Shown here one piece after another: positions 22,916 through 33,120 of a stretch of 45,066 nucleotides of DNA (within the stretch, counting starts at the first letter, position 1; each line of letters starts with the position of its first letter). The notes under the pieces were generated by a model. That model was not told the origin of the DNA. It did not search any database and worked only from the letters and a program-made list of their open reading frames with translations. The DNA comes from Scleroderma bovista (lineage: Eukaryota; Basidiomycota; Agaricomycetes; Boletales; Sclerodermataceae). Both the position numbers and the translations under genes were made by a program. Where the stretch lies: contig JAYMGJ010000477.1 of the NCBI GenBank assembly GCA_037178675.1, positions 1-45,066 on the forward strand. The letters are read 5' to 3'.

Positions 22916-23164
22916 TTATATATTAATTGTTGTAAAAGGTTGTTATAGAAATGAACCTTGTTGTCTTTTTCAATACAAATAACATATAAACTGGATTAAG
23001 GATTTATCTGTGACTGATTGTCTGATATGAATTTTTTATGAAGAGTATATACTATAACAGTTTCAAGCCTATGATGGGATGTGCTATTTGCATAAAAAGT
23101 AGTCACTGGGGTGTCTTGTAATAGGTTTGAAGGTTTTGATGAAATATGCCTCATTGGCACCAAT

Positions 23165-23345
23165 GGGATCTTCCATAATAGCTTTTGGGGCTGTCATGGG
23201 ACATCCCATTGTCAGGCAAGAAGACCAGTGGGATGTCCCATAATAGCTTTGGGGGCTGTCATGGGACATCCCATTGTCAGGCAAGAAGACCAGTGGGATG
23301 TCCCATAATAGCTTTGAGGCTGTCATGGGACATCTCATTGTCACG
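23165..23345. repeat. 65-bp tandem repeat with hairpin units
   Basis: GGGAT(G/C)T(C/T)CCATAATAGC starts units at 23165, 23230 and 23295. Each unit contains GGGATGTCCCA and, about 30 bp later, TGGGACATCCCA, which can pair. Related words recur at 25,400-25,515, on the other side of the proline-rich frames. Confidence 0.8.
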
Positions 23346-23550
23346 CAAAAAAACAAATCCATAAGATGTACCATGATGTAAGATTGAACATTTCATCCAC
23401 ATAGAGAACTGCTGACTGCTATAATGGCATGAATGATAATGTGATCTTTAGATCTCCCTGGTTCATATGCTTGAAAATGGATTCATAATCAAGTATTGAT
23501 TAATAATTTCATTTTTATTGTCCACAAGATCACATAAATAAGTACTGGTA

Positions 23551-24144
23551 ATGCCTCTTGTTCCTCAACCACCACCTTCCCCCATGGGAAAGTTTCCCCC
23601 CCAGCCCAAACACCAATGTTCCACATCATCCCCATGCTCAATCCTCCTCTCTGAGGTGGGAAAGAGACTTCACTCCTTCCCCAAGGGCATGTTCAAGGCC
23701 TGCTTCACCCTCCCTGCTGTACCCTGCTTGGTACTCAGCTACATTGCTTCACATCTGCCTTGCTGGTCCTGGACCACCAAGGCTGGCCCCAATGTGGGCA
23801 AAATCTTCTCTGTCCCCACTGTTCTGACCTCCTGCAGGAAGGACAGTCCCAAGGCGATCCAATGGATTGTCTCCATTTTCCATTCTTTTAAGTCCCAGCT
23901 GGCCCCTCAGGCTCTCAATCTGACATTGGGTTGGGTTCTGCCCGCCTACATCAAAATCTATCAGAATAACATGCTGCTGCACCTCTGTGCCCAGCAGGCT
24001 CACCCCTGGGCTGCCCCCCCCCTCAAACCCAACCAGCCTACCCAGCCAGCTGTGCCCCCTCCCCTCTCTACCCCCACTGACCTCGTGGCAGAGCTCTGTA
24101 AGGAAGTTGCAGCACTCTGGCGCAAATTCAATGCCTTCTGTTGA
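23551..24144 (+). CDS. Unrecognised proline-rich protein inside KDZ element
   Basis: A 197-residue open frame starting MPLVPQPPPSPMG. Its middle (FKACFTLPAVPCLVLSYIAS, then LGWVLPAYIKIYQNNMLLHL) looks protein-like, with hydrophobic and amphipathic stretches, and it ends with a Pro-rich linker and a charged helix (ELCKEVAALWRKF). No family was recognised. It is in the same orientation as the transposase and within the TIRs, so it could be a passenger gene. In very CpG-poor, pyrimidine-skewed DNA a chance open frame is a real alternative. Confidence 0.3.
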   Translation: MPLVPQPPPSPMGKFPPQPKHQCSTSSPCSILLSEVGKRLHSFPKGMFKACFTLPAVPCLVLSYIASHLPCWSWTTKAGPNVGKIFSVPTVLTSCRKDSPKAIQWIVSIFHSFKSQLAPQALNLTLGWVLPAYIKIYQNNMLLHLCAQQAHPWAAPPLKPNQPTQPAVPPPLSTPTDLVAELCKEVAALWRKFNAFC

Positions 24145-24460
24145 AAAGACAACAAGCTACTACCTCAGATGAGGTGCATTCAACCCAGGGACCTCTGGAG
24201 GTCTGGCAAGGCTCCCAAGGACTAAGGAGACCAAGAAAACTAGAGAGTGGAAGGCTGGTTCAGTCACTCCATGACTGAGCTCAAAGATGTACACTGAAGA
24301 GAGAATTGTTGCTTAGTAAGCTAGTACAAGCCTACATAGCTAAGGTAGAGAGCCCAGTATCAGTACTACCAATTCTACACACCTAGAGACAGGACTGTCT
24401 CTACACTGTGCCCTACATGAGGCCTCCCTTGATCCCCCCCTCTCTCCCTGCACTGCCCCT

Positions 24461-24919
24461 ATGGTGGTGCCAGCCTATCCCCCCCACTCCCTCTCATCCA
24501 CTTCATCCATGTCCATTGCCCAGGAGGGTGTTACCCATCCCAATCACAGGTGGCTGCAGCCTGTGCCTGATCAGGCTCACTGCCCCCCTTTCATCCAACA
24601 CATCAACTCCTCAATGATCCCCTACTACCCCTTTGATCTCCCAGAGGACTGCCAACAGGCTGTTGAGGTCATCTACCAGGCGGACATGCCCCATTTTGTG
24701 GGTTTTGACTCCAACAGTGACCTCTATGTTGCCATACAGGCCCCCCCTGAGATAGTTGTCATGGCTGTGGTTGCCCCTCTGGGAGCCCCCCTGCCCCCTG
24801 CCCCCTGCCCCCCATGCTGGAGAGCTTGTCTGCTCATAGTACCTCCTCTGCCCCCCCTCTCTCCTATCTCCCCCCTATCACCCCCTCAGCTACATAGTGT
24901 GCATTTTCAGGCTGCCTAG
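24461..24919 (+). CDS. Unrecognised proline-rich frame, possible second exon
   Basis: A 152-residue open frame on the same strand, about 320 bp after the previous one. It contains FIQHINSSMIPYYPFDLPED and VEVIYQADMPHFVGFDSNSD, which look like real protein, then a low-complexity Pro/Leu tail. It might be a downstream exon or gene of the same passenger unit. No domain was recognised. Confidence 0.25.
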   Translation: MVVPAYPPHSLSSTSSMSIAQEGVTHPNHRWLQPVPDQAHCPPFIQHINSSMIPYYPFDLPEDCQQAVEVIYQADMPHFVGFDSNSDLYVAIQAPPEIVVMAVVAPLGAPLPPAPCPPCWRACLLIVPPLPPLSPISPLSPPQLHSVHFQAA

Positions 24920-25399
24920 GCTGCCTGGCCCTGCCCATACCTACCAGTTGGGTGGTTATGCGGGTGTGTGGTCAGATCCCCTGGACTCATTGTTTGGTAG
25001 TTTGATGTGTAGCCAGTAGAGTGCAATATGGGTGTTATCACCCGATGCACTATAATGAAAAAAAAAAGTACTGGTGAGAGTGTGTGGAGTAAAATGCACA
25101 GCATGGAGAATCAATGAATACAAAATATGGCATCATAATTCAATAGCTGGACTTTGACAAAACATCCATTGGTGAGCATCTATTATTGTTGTCATTTATG
25201 TTTGTAGAAAAAACAACTGTATTTTATGCCCACATATCCATGATATGATACAAAGCAACTATTTTCAATATTCAGGATGGACTATGATCCCACCAGCATT
25301 GTGAGTGACATGAAAGCAGGCAGAGGTGGGTGGAGGTGTTTAGAGTGACTCAGTTCTTGACACATCACTACATAAAAATGAAACATTCATCACAGCCTG

Positions 25400-25515
25400 G
25401 TACAATGGGACATTTCATTGGTATTTTTATGTGCAAGTGGGATGTCCCATTGCAGCCTCAAGGCTATCATGGGACATCCCATTGGTATTTTTATGTGCAA
25501 GTGTCATGTCCCATC
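25400..25515. repeat. Second cluster of GGGACAT hairpin repeats
   Basis: ATGGGACAT(T/C)(T/C)CATTGGTATTTTTATGTGCAAGTG occurs twice (25407 and 25474), with the inverse GGGATGTCCCATTG between. These are the same words as the array at 23165-23345. The two clusters therefore bracket 23,345-25,400 and may mark an inserted unit. Confidence 0.6.
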
Positions 25516-26006
25516 ACAAAATCAAGGCTATCAGCAGACATCTATTGCAATGATTTCTCAATGACTCTCATCACTCTCATCATAGTTTTTTATCCCTCAT
25601 CACCATCCCCTCTCATCATGGTCATCAGTCATTTTTCACACCTCATGTGTCATGCCAACTGAACCTTTTCTGCTCAACCATGATGGCAAGCTTCCATGCA
25701 CATCAAAGTGTAGTGTTTTAAAGTCCAGTCTGGTCTGATCTTTTGCCCATTTTTGGAGGCAACCAGACCCCAACTGGTTGCAGAAATTTCAATATTTCTC
25801 AGACCACAACCAAACCAATCACACCCAGTTGCAATCTTCACTTATTTTAATTAGGGGGTCTGCAAGCAATTTTAGCCATGCAAATTGAGACTACCTGATT
25901 TGCCCAAAATAAGGGGTCTGAAATTGATCTGCACAGAAAAGGAGGTTCACAACCAATTTTCAGCACACAGATCAAGATCCCCCTTTTTTTCACAAAACAG
26001 GGGATC

Positions 26007-27871
26007 TGTCAAGTCTGGGTCTACTCCAGTATGGGGTCTGATCAAGCCTGGATGAAAACAGATGAGAGATAAGGTCAGAGGTTTGGGAAGAGGTTAGCCT
26101 GGGCCAGAGTTGCAACTGATTGGATTCAATGACAAGGACAACAAGTGTTGATCCCTTGTGTAGGTTCTGATCAGATGGAGATGGACAAGGAGCAGGAGTA
26201 GTAACTTAGATGATTTCAGATTGGAGAGTACAGGATAAACTACAGAGTACCTATACTAAGTAAGAACTAGGGACAAGTATATATGGTGACAAGTAAACAC
26301 CCTGAAGGGCAGACAAGGGATAACCAGAGAAAGTACTAGGTCAGGTCTGATGAAAATAAAGTCAGGTCCAGGTAAAATAAACCAGGTCTGGTGAAAATGA
26401 TACAAGGCATAGGATATAACAAGATGTGGAGAACTTGAAGCAAAGTAAGGTTGACAGGGAAGTGTAGTAAGGACTGAATAGAGACTAGCCCAAGGGCCAT
26501 ACTTAACAGAGGTGTATCTGCATGATCATGACCAGAGTAAGTTGCAAACGACCAGAGTTGAGCTGGAGAGCTGTTGTCAAGACTGGTTCTCCTCAACGAT
26601 CTTACTAGGAGGTCCAGAGGTGCAGGGAACTAATGAGGAGGTAAGTCCAGACACTAGTAGGTGCTAGTTAGTGCGGAGAGTCAAGTCCGGGTCAAATGAA
26701 CGAAGTCCGGGCACTAGAGAAGCACAGGGAGTAAGTCCGGGTTTTTGCGGAGTAAGTCCGGACCGCGGGAAAGTGGTCCGGAGTTGAGCGCAGCTTGTCC
26801 GGAGCGAAGGACATCCCAGAGGTGGGATAAGTCCTGAGAGGTCTAGCGTTGAGTCTGGAACAGAGGTGGCTTTTGCCCTCGTGCAAGTAGGAGACTTCCT
26901 AGGATCGGACATAGGACCAAGGGGACGAGATAGGACGGAGGCCGGAGTTGGCCGGAGTTCAGGTGAACAGATGGATTAGGAGAGCATAGTGGGTAGTACA
27001 GAGTGGGGAGTATCTTAGTCGAGATTTGATCTAAGGAAACTACTAGGCCGGAGTATAGTAGTTTATATAGTAAATGAGAACTAGGGTGTGTATATACGGT
27101 GACAAGTAAACACCTTAGTTGGGACAAGGGACAGAGCAGAAATGGACAGGAAAATAAAGCAGGTACAGGAAAATAAACCGGAGCAGGAGCAGACACAGGG
27201 AACTAGAGATACAGGGACGACGGAGAAAAAGCAGGGACAGTGAAGTAAAGGGAACTAGGTCAGAAGAGGACAGGTAAGGGTTGGAGGTGGACTTAACTAA
27301 TGTTAAGTCCGGAGCGATGTCCAGGACCAGAGGAAGTGGGACCGGAGGAAGTGCATGACTGGAGGAAGTGCAAGAGCGGAGGGAGTGCACAGGTGGAGGA
27401 AGGGCGGAGTAGCTGGAGGAAGGTCTGGAGTTGGACATGGAAATGTCCAAGGCCATCGGTGGACCTGACAGAGGGAGTGGAGCGGAACAGGAGCAGACCT
27501 GAGCCGGAGTTGGATGTACCAGCCGGAGTTGGGCTAGGTCGCAGACCAGACAAAGGGAGTGGCCGGACTGAAACTGGAGTAGCGACTAATGGTAGGTACA
27601 GGTCCGACATGGAGGAGTTAGACCGCGGATCTGTCTAGAGGAAGACAGGGGTTAGTCCTGAGGTGGAGATGGACGTAGTGACCGGAGTTGAGCTGGAGTG
27701 CAGCTATGGGGCTGGAGATGGCCGGACTGATCTGGAGTTGCGTCTATGCCTAAGGAGAGGTCAGGTGGGCCAGGGTTAGACTGGAGTTGCGACTGGGAAA
27801 AGTATGAATATGACAGCTGTGATGCAACTGGAGTAACTGGATAAGATATGGAGTTGGACATGGTCATGACA
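26007..27871 (-). mobile_element. Solo LTR 'LTR1' (gypsy family), split by LTR2 copy 2
   Basis: The minus-strand sequence starts TGTCATGACCATGTCCAACTCC and ends GACTTGACA, and aligns along its length with the chromovirus LTR at 35606-36246. Shared words include TATCATTTTCACCAGACCTG and TTTACTTGTCACC. Without the inserted LTR2 it is about 620 bp, close to the 641 bp of the intact LTR. Flanks are GGATC (26002-26006) and GGGTC (27872-27876), a target duplication with one change. Nearly all CpGs present in the intact LTR are TG or CA here, so it is an old copy. Confidence 0.8.
26575..27815 (-). mobile_element. Solo LTR 'LTR2' copy 2 (innermost)
   Basis: It runs from TGTCAAGACTGG (26575) to AATATGACA (27815), the reverse of TGTCATAT...GTCTTGACA. 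It is flanked by GCTGT on both sides (26570-26574 and 27816-27820), a perfect 5-bp duplication inside LTR1. It matches copy 1 at 21047-30509 and includes the uninterrupted version of the KDZ target (GATCCTAGGAAGTCTCC on the minus strand, about 26,890-26,910). It keeps many CpGs. Confidence 0.88.
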
Positions 27872-28370
27872 GGGTCTGCAACCAATTTTAAGCATGCAAA
27901 CCAAGAACCCCTGATTTGTGCAAAAACAGAGGTACTTGATCTTCATGTAGCCCTGCAACTAGTTTTATATTTTCCCACAAGCTCATGCAATCACAACCAG
28001 ACCAATCACCCAACCCCCAGGTCCAGCAACTGCAGTCTGGTTCAGTTGCTGGTCTTTTTGCAGTCCTAGGACCAGACTTTTATTGCTGTTTGAAAAATGG
28101 TCAGCAGTCAGGCATTTCTGAGCAAAAGTGACTCAGAAATATGGTAAACTTGTGCAAGTGATATCTTGCTGAAAACACTAGATATCAGGCTAAATCTTGC
28201 AGTAATAGAATCATACTTTCAGCTGCTAGGGTGCCCCATACTAGATATTTTTCAATTCAGACCATTTTTTTCATATTGTCATTCTTGAGCAGCCTTGTAA
28301 GGACTGTGCACCCATTATAAAATTACAGAGTAACTTCAACTGGCCCAAAACTATCTAAGGATGCTAGGAA

Positions 28371-28520
28371 TAATATATAGAGGGGTGCCCACACTATCAG
28401 GAGGTGGGTGGATTTGTGTAGTAAGGTAGTGGCTTGCTTAGAGTTCAAGTGCAAGTGGCGGGGCCAAGTCTGTTGGTACAAACCCACCTCCTGATTGTGC
28501 AAGTACCCCTCTATATATTA
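28371..28520. repeat. Palindrome, ~45-bp arms
   Basis: TAATATATAGAGGGGT at 28371 pairs with ACCCCTCTATATATTA ending at 28520. Inside, CAGGAGGTGGGT pairs with ACCCACCTCCTG. The loop is about 60 bp. It is followed by ACCTTGTTTAACAAGGT, a motif also seen near 2570. It could be a small miniature inverted-repeat element. Confidence 0.7.
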
Positions 28521-28580
28521 TCACCTTGTTTAACAAGGTCACTCCTGGAGTATTAGGTTGTGTGTGATACAGTAGTGTTC

Positions 28581-28766
28581 TCAACAAGTGGTTTGGTCAA
28601 CATTCAACATCCACTTCTGTTGCAAATGGGAGCATCTCATGCATGTCTGTGTATTAGACTCACCAGGTCTTCCACCTGAAACAGGTTTACCAGTGAGTTT
28701 ATGGAATCCACACACCCCATCACAAGATAGATAGCATGTAACATCATTTTTCCTCAGACCAGCCAT
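28581..28766 (-). other. Cys-rich frame within the TIR element, unrecognised
   Basis: A 61-residue minus-strand frame containing CYLSCDGVCGFHKLTGKPV and NTQTCMRCSHLQQKW. The paired cysteines and histidines could bind zinc, and the composition looks protein-like. It may be one exon of a decayed protein encoded by the TIR element; a further minus-strand frame lies at 29365-29027. No family was recognised. Confidence 0.25.
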
Positions 28767-29974
28767 CTAACAGGGTGTCCAATTCAGCATTTTTGTAGAA
28801 ATAAACTAGCCAGTTTCTCCACATTATTATTGCTTGTCCAAAAAAAAAACCAAGTGCAAAAGGGAGGAGCAACTTGTAGAACATTACAATCTTCATCACT
28901 GCTCATGCTTGGATAACTGTCTTTTGGATAGCTTTGACATGGTATGTCAGCAGTGGACAAAAATTATACATTTGTGCAGCCTCCTGACATAATCACAAGA
29001 TGTCCCAAAATTTGCAAAGTCCACATCTATACACATACACCAAGGTGGATGCAGAGTCCAGATCCAGATCCAGAATGTAGAACCTTATCCCTCAACTGTG
29101 GTGATTTGGTAGGGAGCCAGCTGCATCTTCTCACATTCCAACACCCAAAAGGTGCTGTCAATGTTTGGCCAATGTCATTCTCTCCTACTATAGCTATGTT
29201 ACACCCATCCATAGGTAGAGCACTTGTAACAACTAAATAGATGGTGGTGATTGTGCTATTCACCCAAGTGTCATGTAATATTCTAGAAGTAATCATGCTC
29301 ACTTTTATACCCCATATTGTTTTGTCCATCATCCCAGTAGTAAGGAAGAAGAAGGTAAAAGTCACCAGACTACTAGAGAAGCAAATAAAGCATGAAGATG
29401 GTTTTGCAATATCACAGAACCCATTTGCAGCAAGGGAATGTGCAGTGTGTAAAGAAAATACAAAACAATCTGGAGTAAGCAGGAATAGTGTTTAAAAGTC
29501 TGGTCCTAGGACTGCAAAAAGCCTGGCAACTGAGCTGGACTGGTACCAGTTGTGACCAGACTGCAGTTGGTGGTCCTGGGGTTGGATGATCAGTTCAGTT
29601 GCAGTTGCAATAGGTTGAGGAAAAATCAAAAACCAGTTGCAAACCAGTCACAGCCAGTCTTTGTTGAGACCAGTTGAGGGCTATCGGTTGGTGACTAACT
29701 AGTGCACATAATACATAAATCTAGTAAAAAACAAAGACCAAGGACCCCTGTTTTGCATGCTTAAAATTGATTTTAGATCCCCTTTTGTGCACAAATCAAG
29801 AGAGTACTTCATTTGTGCAAAAAACTGGTTACAACTGCCCTGTGCAACCACATGCAACCAATTGCTATTGGTTCAGTTGTGGTCCAAGCAAGATCTGAAA
29901 TGACTAGTCATGGTCTGGTTGCCTCCAAAAAGAGAAAGAGGCAATAAACCAGACTGGACTGGACTTTAAAACAC

Positions 29975-30200
29975 TAAGCAGGAATGAAAAAACTGTATGA
30001 GGACCCCTGACACCACAAGCAAGCATGGGCCATCCCATATGGCATGGACCAGCCCTGGGATGGGATTATAAAAACAATGGCCCATCCCAGGAGGGAAGCA
30101 GACCTTCCCTGGGATGACCAAGGTTTTATAGGCTATTTGGCTGAATTGCAATACTAAACTATTCAGGCTAAATGCTTATCAAAAGTGGTTACCTGAAGTG
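29975..30200 (-). repeat. KDZ right terminal inverted repeat
   Basis: Reverse complement of 21903-22130, ending ...GGTTACCTGAAGTG. It is followed directly by the TCCTAGC duplication. Confidence 0.9.
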
Positions 30201-30787
30201 TCCTAGCAAGTCTCCTACTCGCACAAGGGCAAAAGCCACCTCTGTCCCAGACTCGACACTAGACCTCTCAGGACTTATCCCACCTCTGGGATGTCCTTCG
30301 CTCCGGACAAGCTGCACTCAACTCCAGACCACTTTCCCGCGGTCCGGACTTACTCCCTGTGCTTCTCTAGTGCCCGGACTTCGTTCGTTCGACCCAGACT
30401 TGACTCTCTGCACTAACTAGCACCTACTAGTGTCTGAACTTACCTCCTCATTAGTCCCCTGCACCTCTGGACCTCCTAGTAAGATCATTGAGGAGAACCG
30501 GTCTTGACACTGAAGCACAATCAAGACAATAATGATTTCCCTCCGAAAACCTGTGGGAGTTTATAGGGCCTGTGTTCAGTGGCGGGCGAATAATGATATG
30601 GAGAAATATGGATCACCAAAATATCAATTAGGTTAGACATGTCTGGAAACATAATAAGCAACCACACAGCCACGGCAACATGATAAGCATTATCATTTCT
30701 AAAATTCCACTCCATATGTATTTATTAATTCCCTTAGGAAGAGATGTCAATGGTGAAATACATCTGTTCTATAAACTCCTCTGCACT

Positions 30788-32151
30788 TTACAGTATGGTA
30801 GGCCTCAGCAACCTCTCCACACTATCAATCCTCATCCAATCTGCATGCCTTGGAACATTTACCCAATGGTGAATGTTATCCCTCATATAGTAGGCCAAAC
30901 AGTACCAGTTTCCTTCTACAGCATTTACCCTGTGCCTAAGAAGCCTCCCGGAGAATGCAACTGCAGTACCAGGTTTGTACACCAGCTCAATGCCAAGGGT
31001 AGGGATGGCCATGATACAGTCAGTGTATTCACCCACATTTACTATAATATCATACCAACTGGCATGGGATTGGGGATCACGGTGGAGGGGGGGGTGCACT
31101 GGTTTGCAATAACCGAAATATTGGTAAATGTGGTGGGCCAGAGGGATAAGGCCCGGTTCATGTTGAGGTCGTTTGCAGAAGACCAATCTTCCAATAAACT
31201 AATTCCTCGCATACCATCCTCATACAACTGTGGATGCATGATTGATAATGCACCTGATATAATGGAGGTCGGCTGCACCATATCTTGCAACCACTGGAAA
31301 CCTGTGGCTGTATTGAGGTCCACGGAAATGGAAGCATTTTCATGCTGAATATGATATTGATATTATCAATTAATTCATGGCAGGAATGGTAAGCACACAT
31401 GTAATGACCCATTTGATGTCTTGCAGGAGAAAGCTCCAAACAACTGGTCACACGGGTCTGTTCTGGATGAAAGTACTGCGGGTCATTGCGCCATGTCCAG
31501 CCAGTTATACTGGCGGACAGTTGTGTATGGAGTGGACCTAATGCCTGCAGAATATTTGTCTACAGGAATTATAGAAGATTATGAACAGAAGAGGTATTAA
31601 ATCATACCTGTGTTGGCCGTGCCAAGGCACCAGGGAGATACCACAAAGCTACAGTTCCCCCCTCCCCCAAAATCACCGCTGGTTCATTGATAAGACCTGA
31701 AATAGTAGCAGGGAACTTGTTAAGGAAGGTTTGCTCCCTATCCACAGTGGTCCCAGGCTCCATGGATCAGCAAGCCGGATGAGGTCAACACCACAGTCAA
31801 CTGGACAAAGATGAGTACTGGAGGAAAGGGGCATGAAGGAGGCATACTGTGATAATTATATGTGGTAACCAAAGTGGCTACCATCTGGTGCATCCCAACT
31901 GAAAGGTCGACTGGGAGGTTAAGGGGAATTTGAGGTGCCGCAGTCCCAGAGTCGGGGAAAGCCAAGGAACAGAAGTGGTGTCGCATATAAGCAGAAACTT
32001 GATGAGATAGCTGGTAGTTGGTTGGGTAGGACACAGGAGCAGCCATGAAGGGGAGAGAAATGAGACCAAAACAAAGCCAGGATACTGAGGAATATTTATA
32101 TTGAGACTGTGAGTAGGTGGCAACAGGGTGGTGGCTATGCATAATCAACAA
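30788..32151 (-). pseudogene. 2OG-Fe(II) dioxygenase-like gene (frameshifted)
   Basis: The best-conserved block (31186-30788) shows a double-stranded beta-helix dioxygenase pattern: PPLHRDPQSHASWYDIIVN with the HxD iron ligands (H35, D37 of the block), then IPTLGIELVYKPGTAVAF, the distal histidine in RLLRHRV (H85), and YCLAYYMRDN. The preceding block (31323-31042; FQWLQDMVQPTSIISGALSI) is in another frame. The shift occurs at a run of eight Cs (Gs at 31087-31094 on the plus strand) just before HxD. Further upstream, RNDPQYFHPEQTRVTSCLEL and a block at 32151-31738 look like earlier exons. The layout recalls TET/JBP-like nucleic-acid-modifying oxygenases of basidiomycetes, but substrate cannot be told. 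It lies 280 bp outside LTR2. Confidence 0.5.
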
Positions 32152-33120
32152 AGTTCAAACCAATAAATAAATTATATAGGAAAAATAAAGACGAGGAATA
32201 GAATTTACAATGTTGGGACGGTGCCAACATGAATACATTCACATCAAGTCGGAGATCAGCTGTGGGTGGAACCCACATTGGTGGGCATTGAGTGGTAAAA
32301 CTCCCCATTACTCCAAAAGGAGAAATTTGACGAATCAATAGAATTTCACTTGTTACCAGAATTACCCTGTTGGTATGAAGTCAGCGGTGTGAGTCAAAGT
32401 TTGGATTTGGGTCAGAGTAATAACCCAAACACAACAACAAAGGACTACGAAAACGTGCGAGTGGTGGTTTACCTCCATGGTGTCCAGAGAGGATGTGCTG
32501 AGGAGGGGGGAAGGGGATCTACACCAGCAGGGTGATGCAGACAATGGTGCAGGATACTCCTGGAGTACAGGAGCAATAGATGACAAAGGGGGTAGGGGTC
32601 TAGACTCTTCCTAAAGCCTAGGAAGTGTCAAAGTGGGGATTGAGGTGACTGGGACTGAAGTAGCAATACTACACCTAGAGGTTGGTGCAGCAAATGGGCA
32701 AGGAGGCTCCTGATGTACAGAAGAAATGGGATATGAAGGCTAGACAGGCTAGACTCTGCTTGAGCCTAGAGAAATACTTGGACTTGAATAGATTGAATAA
32801 AACTTGAATATCAAAGTCTTTAGACCTTCACTGAAGCCTACAAGACTCAAAGAGCTGAGGGGATACTGACTGAGAGAGTCTGAGAGAGGGATAATTTCGT
32901 GCTATTGGGTCTTCTTCTCACTGGGCTGAGCCCAGGGGTTTAAATACATGGGGGGGCACAGCATTAAAGTACAAAAAGAGAAGGGAGTAAGCAGAATTTG
33001 TCAAGGATTGGTAAGGGATTGGTAAGAGCTTTGTAAGGGGTTTGTAAGTGATCAGTAAGCAAGGGATAAGCAGGAATGAGTAAGCTGCATGACAAGATTG
33101 ATTGGTAAGGGAGTGAGTCA
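32152..33120. other. Intergenic; degenerate GGTAAG repeats
   Basis: No gene was recognised. At about 33000-33115 there is a loose repeat of GGTAAGGGATTGGTAAG-type words. The rest shows no structure I can support. Confidence 0.3.

Larger units (their letters stand above)
25713..29974. mobile_element. Long-TIR DNA element with TA flanks
   Basis: The left arm is 25713-26006 plus 27877-28090 (split by LTR1). The right arm is 29490-29974 inverted. Both start GTGTTTTAAAGTCCAGTC and both carry AGTCCTAGGACCAGACTTTTA at the inner end, so arms are about 500 bp. TA lies on each side, consistent with a TA-targeting element, but a two-base flank is weak proof. The 1.4-kb centre holds a palindrome (28371-28520) and a Cys-rich minus-strand frame. 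It inserted at the inner edge of the right KDZ TIR or was captured there. No transposase was recognised. Confidence 0.55.
21903..30200 (+). mobile_element. KDZ-type DNA transposon with nested insertions
   Basis: Terminal inverted repeats span 21903-22130 and 29975-30200. They start CACTTCAGGTAACC, are identical over the first 79 bp and about 96% alike overall by eye. The flanking 7-bp duplication TCCTAGC (21896-21902 and 30201-30207) interrupts LTR2, and the uninterrupted LTR2 copy at 26,9xx confirms the empty site. Inside is the 3' end of a KDZ-family transposase, two unrecognised proline-rich frames, hairpin repeats, and a nested TIR element. The rest of the transposase is missing, so the copy is non-autonomous. 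Both TIRs contain no CpG at all. Confidence 0.75.
21047..30509 (+). mobile_element. Solo LTR 'LTR2' copy 1, split by the KDZ transposon
   Basis: The two parts are 21047-21902 and 30208-30509, about 1.16 kb when joined. It begins TGTCATATCC and ends GGTCTTGACA, and is flanked by CTGAA on both sides (21042-21046 and 30510-30514), a perfect 5-bp target duplication. It carries no internal coding region, so it is a solo LTR left by recombination. The sequence is rich in CTCCGG words like the gypsy LTR at 35,606 and ends in the same TTGACA, so a Ty3/gypsy relative is likely. A second, reversed copy lies at 26575-27815. Confidence 0.85.

Noticed and set aside
30680..31348. 222-residue plus-strand open frame
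   Set aside because: The minus strand here encodes the recognisable dioxygenase blocks; the plus frame is a shadow.
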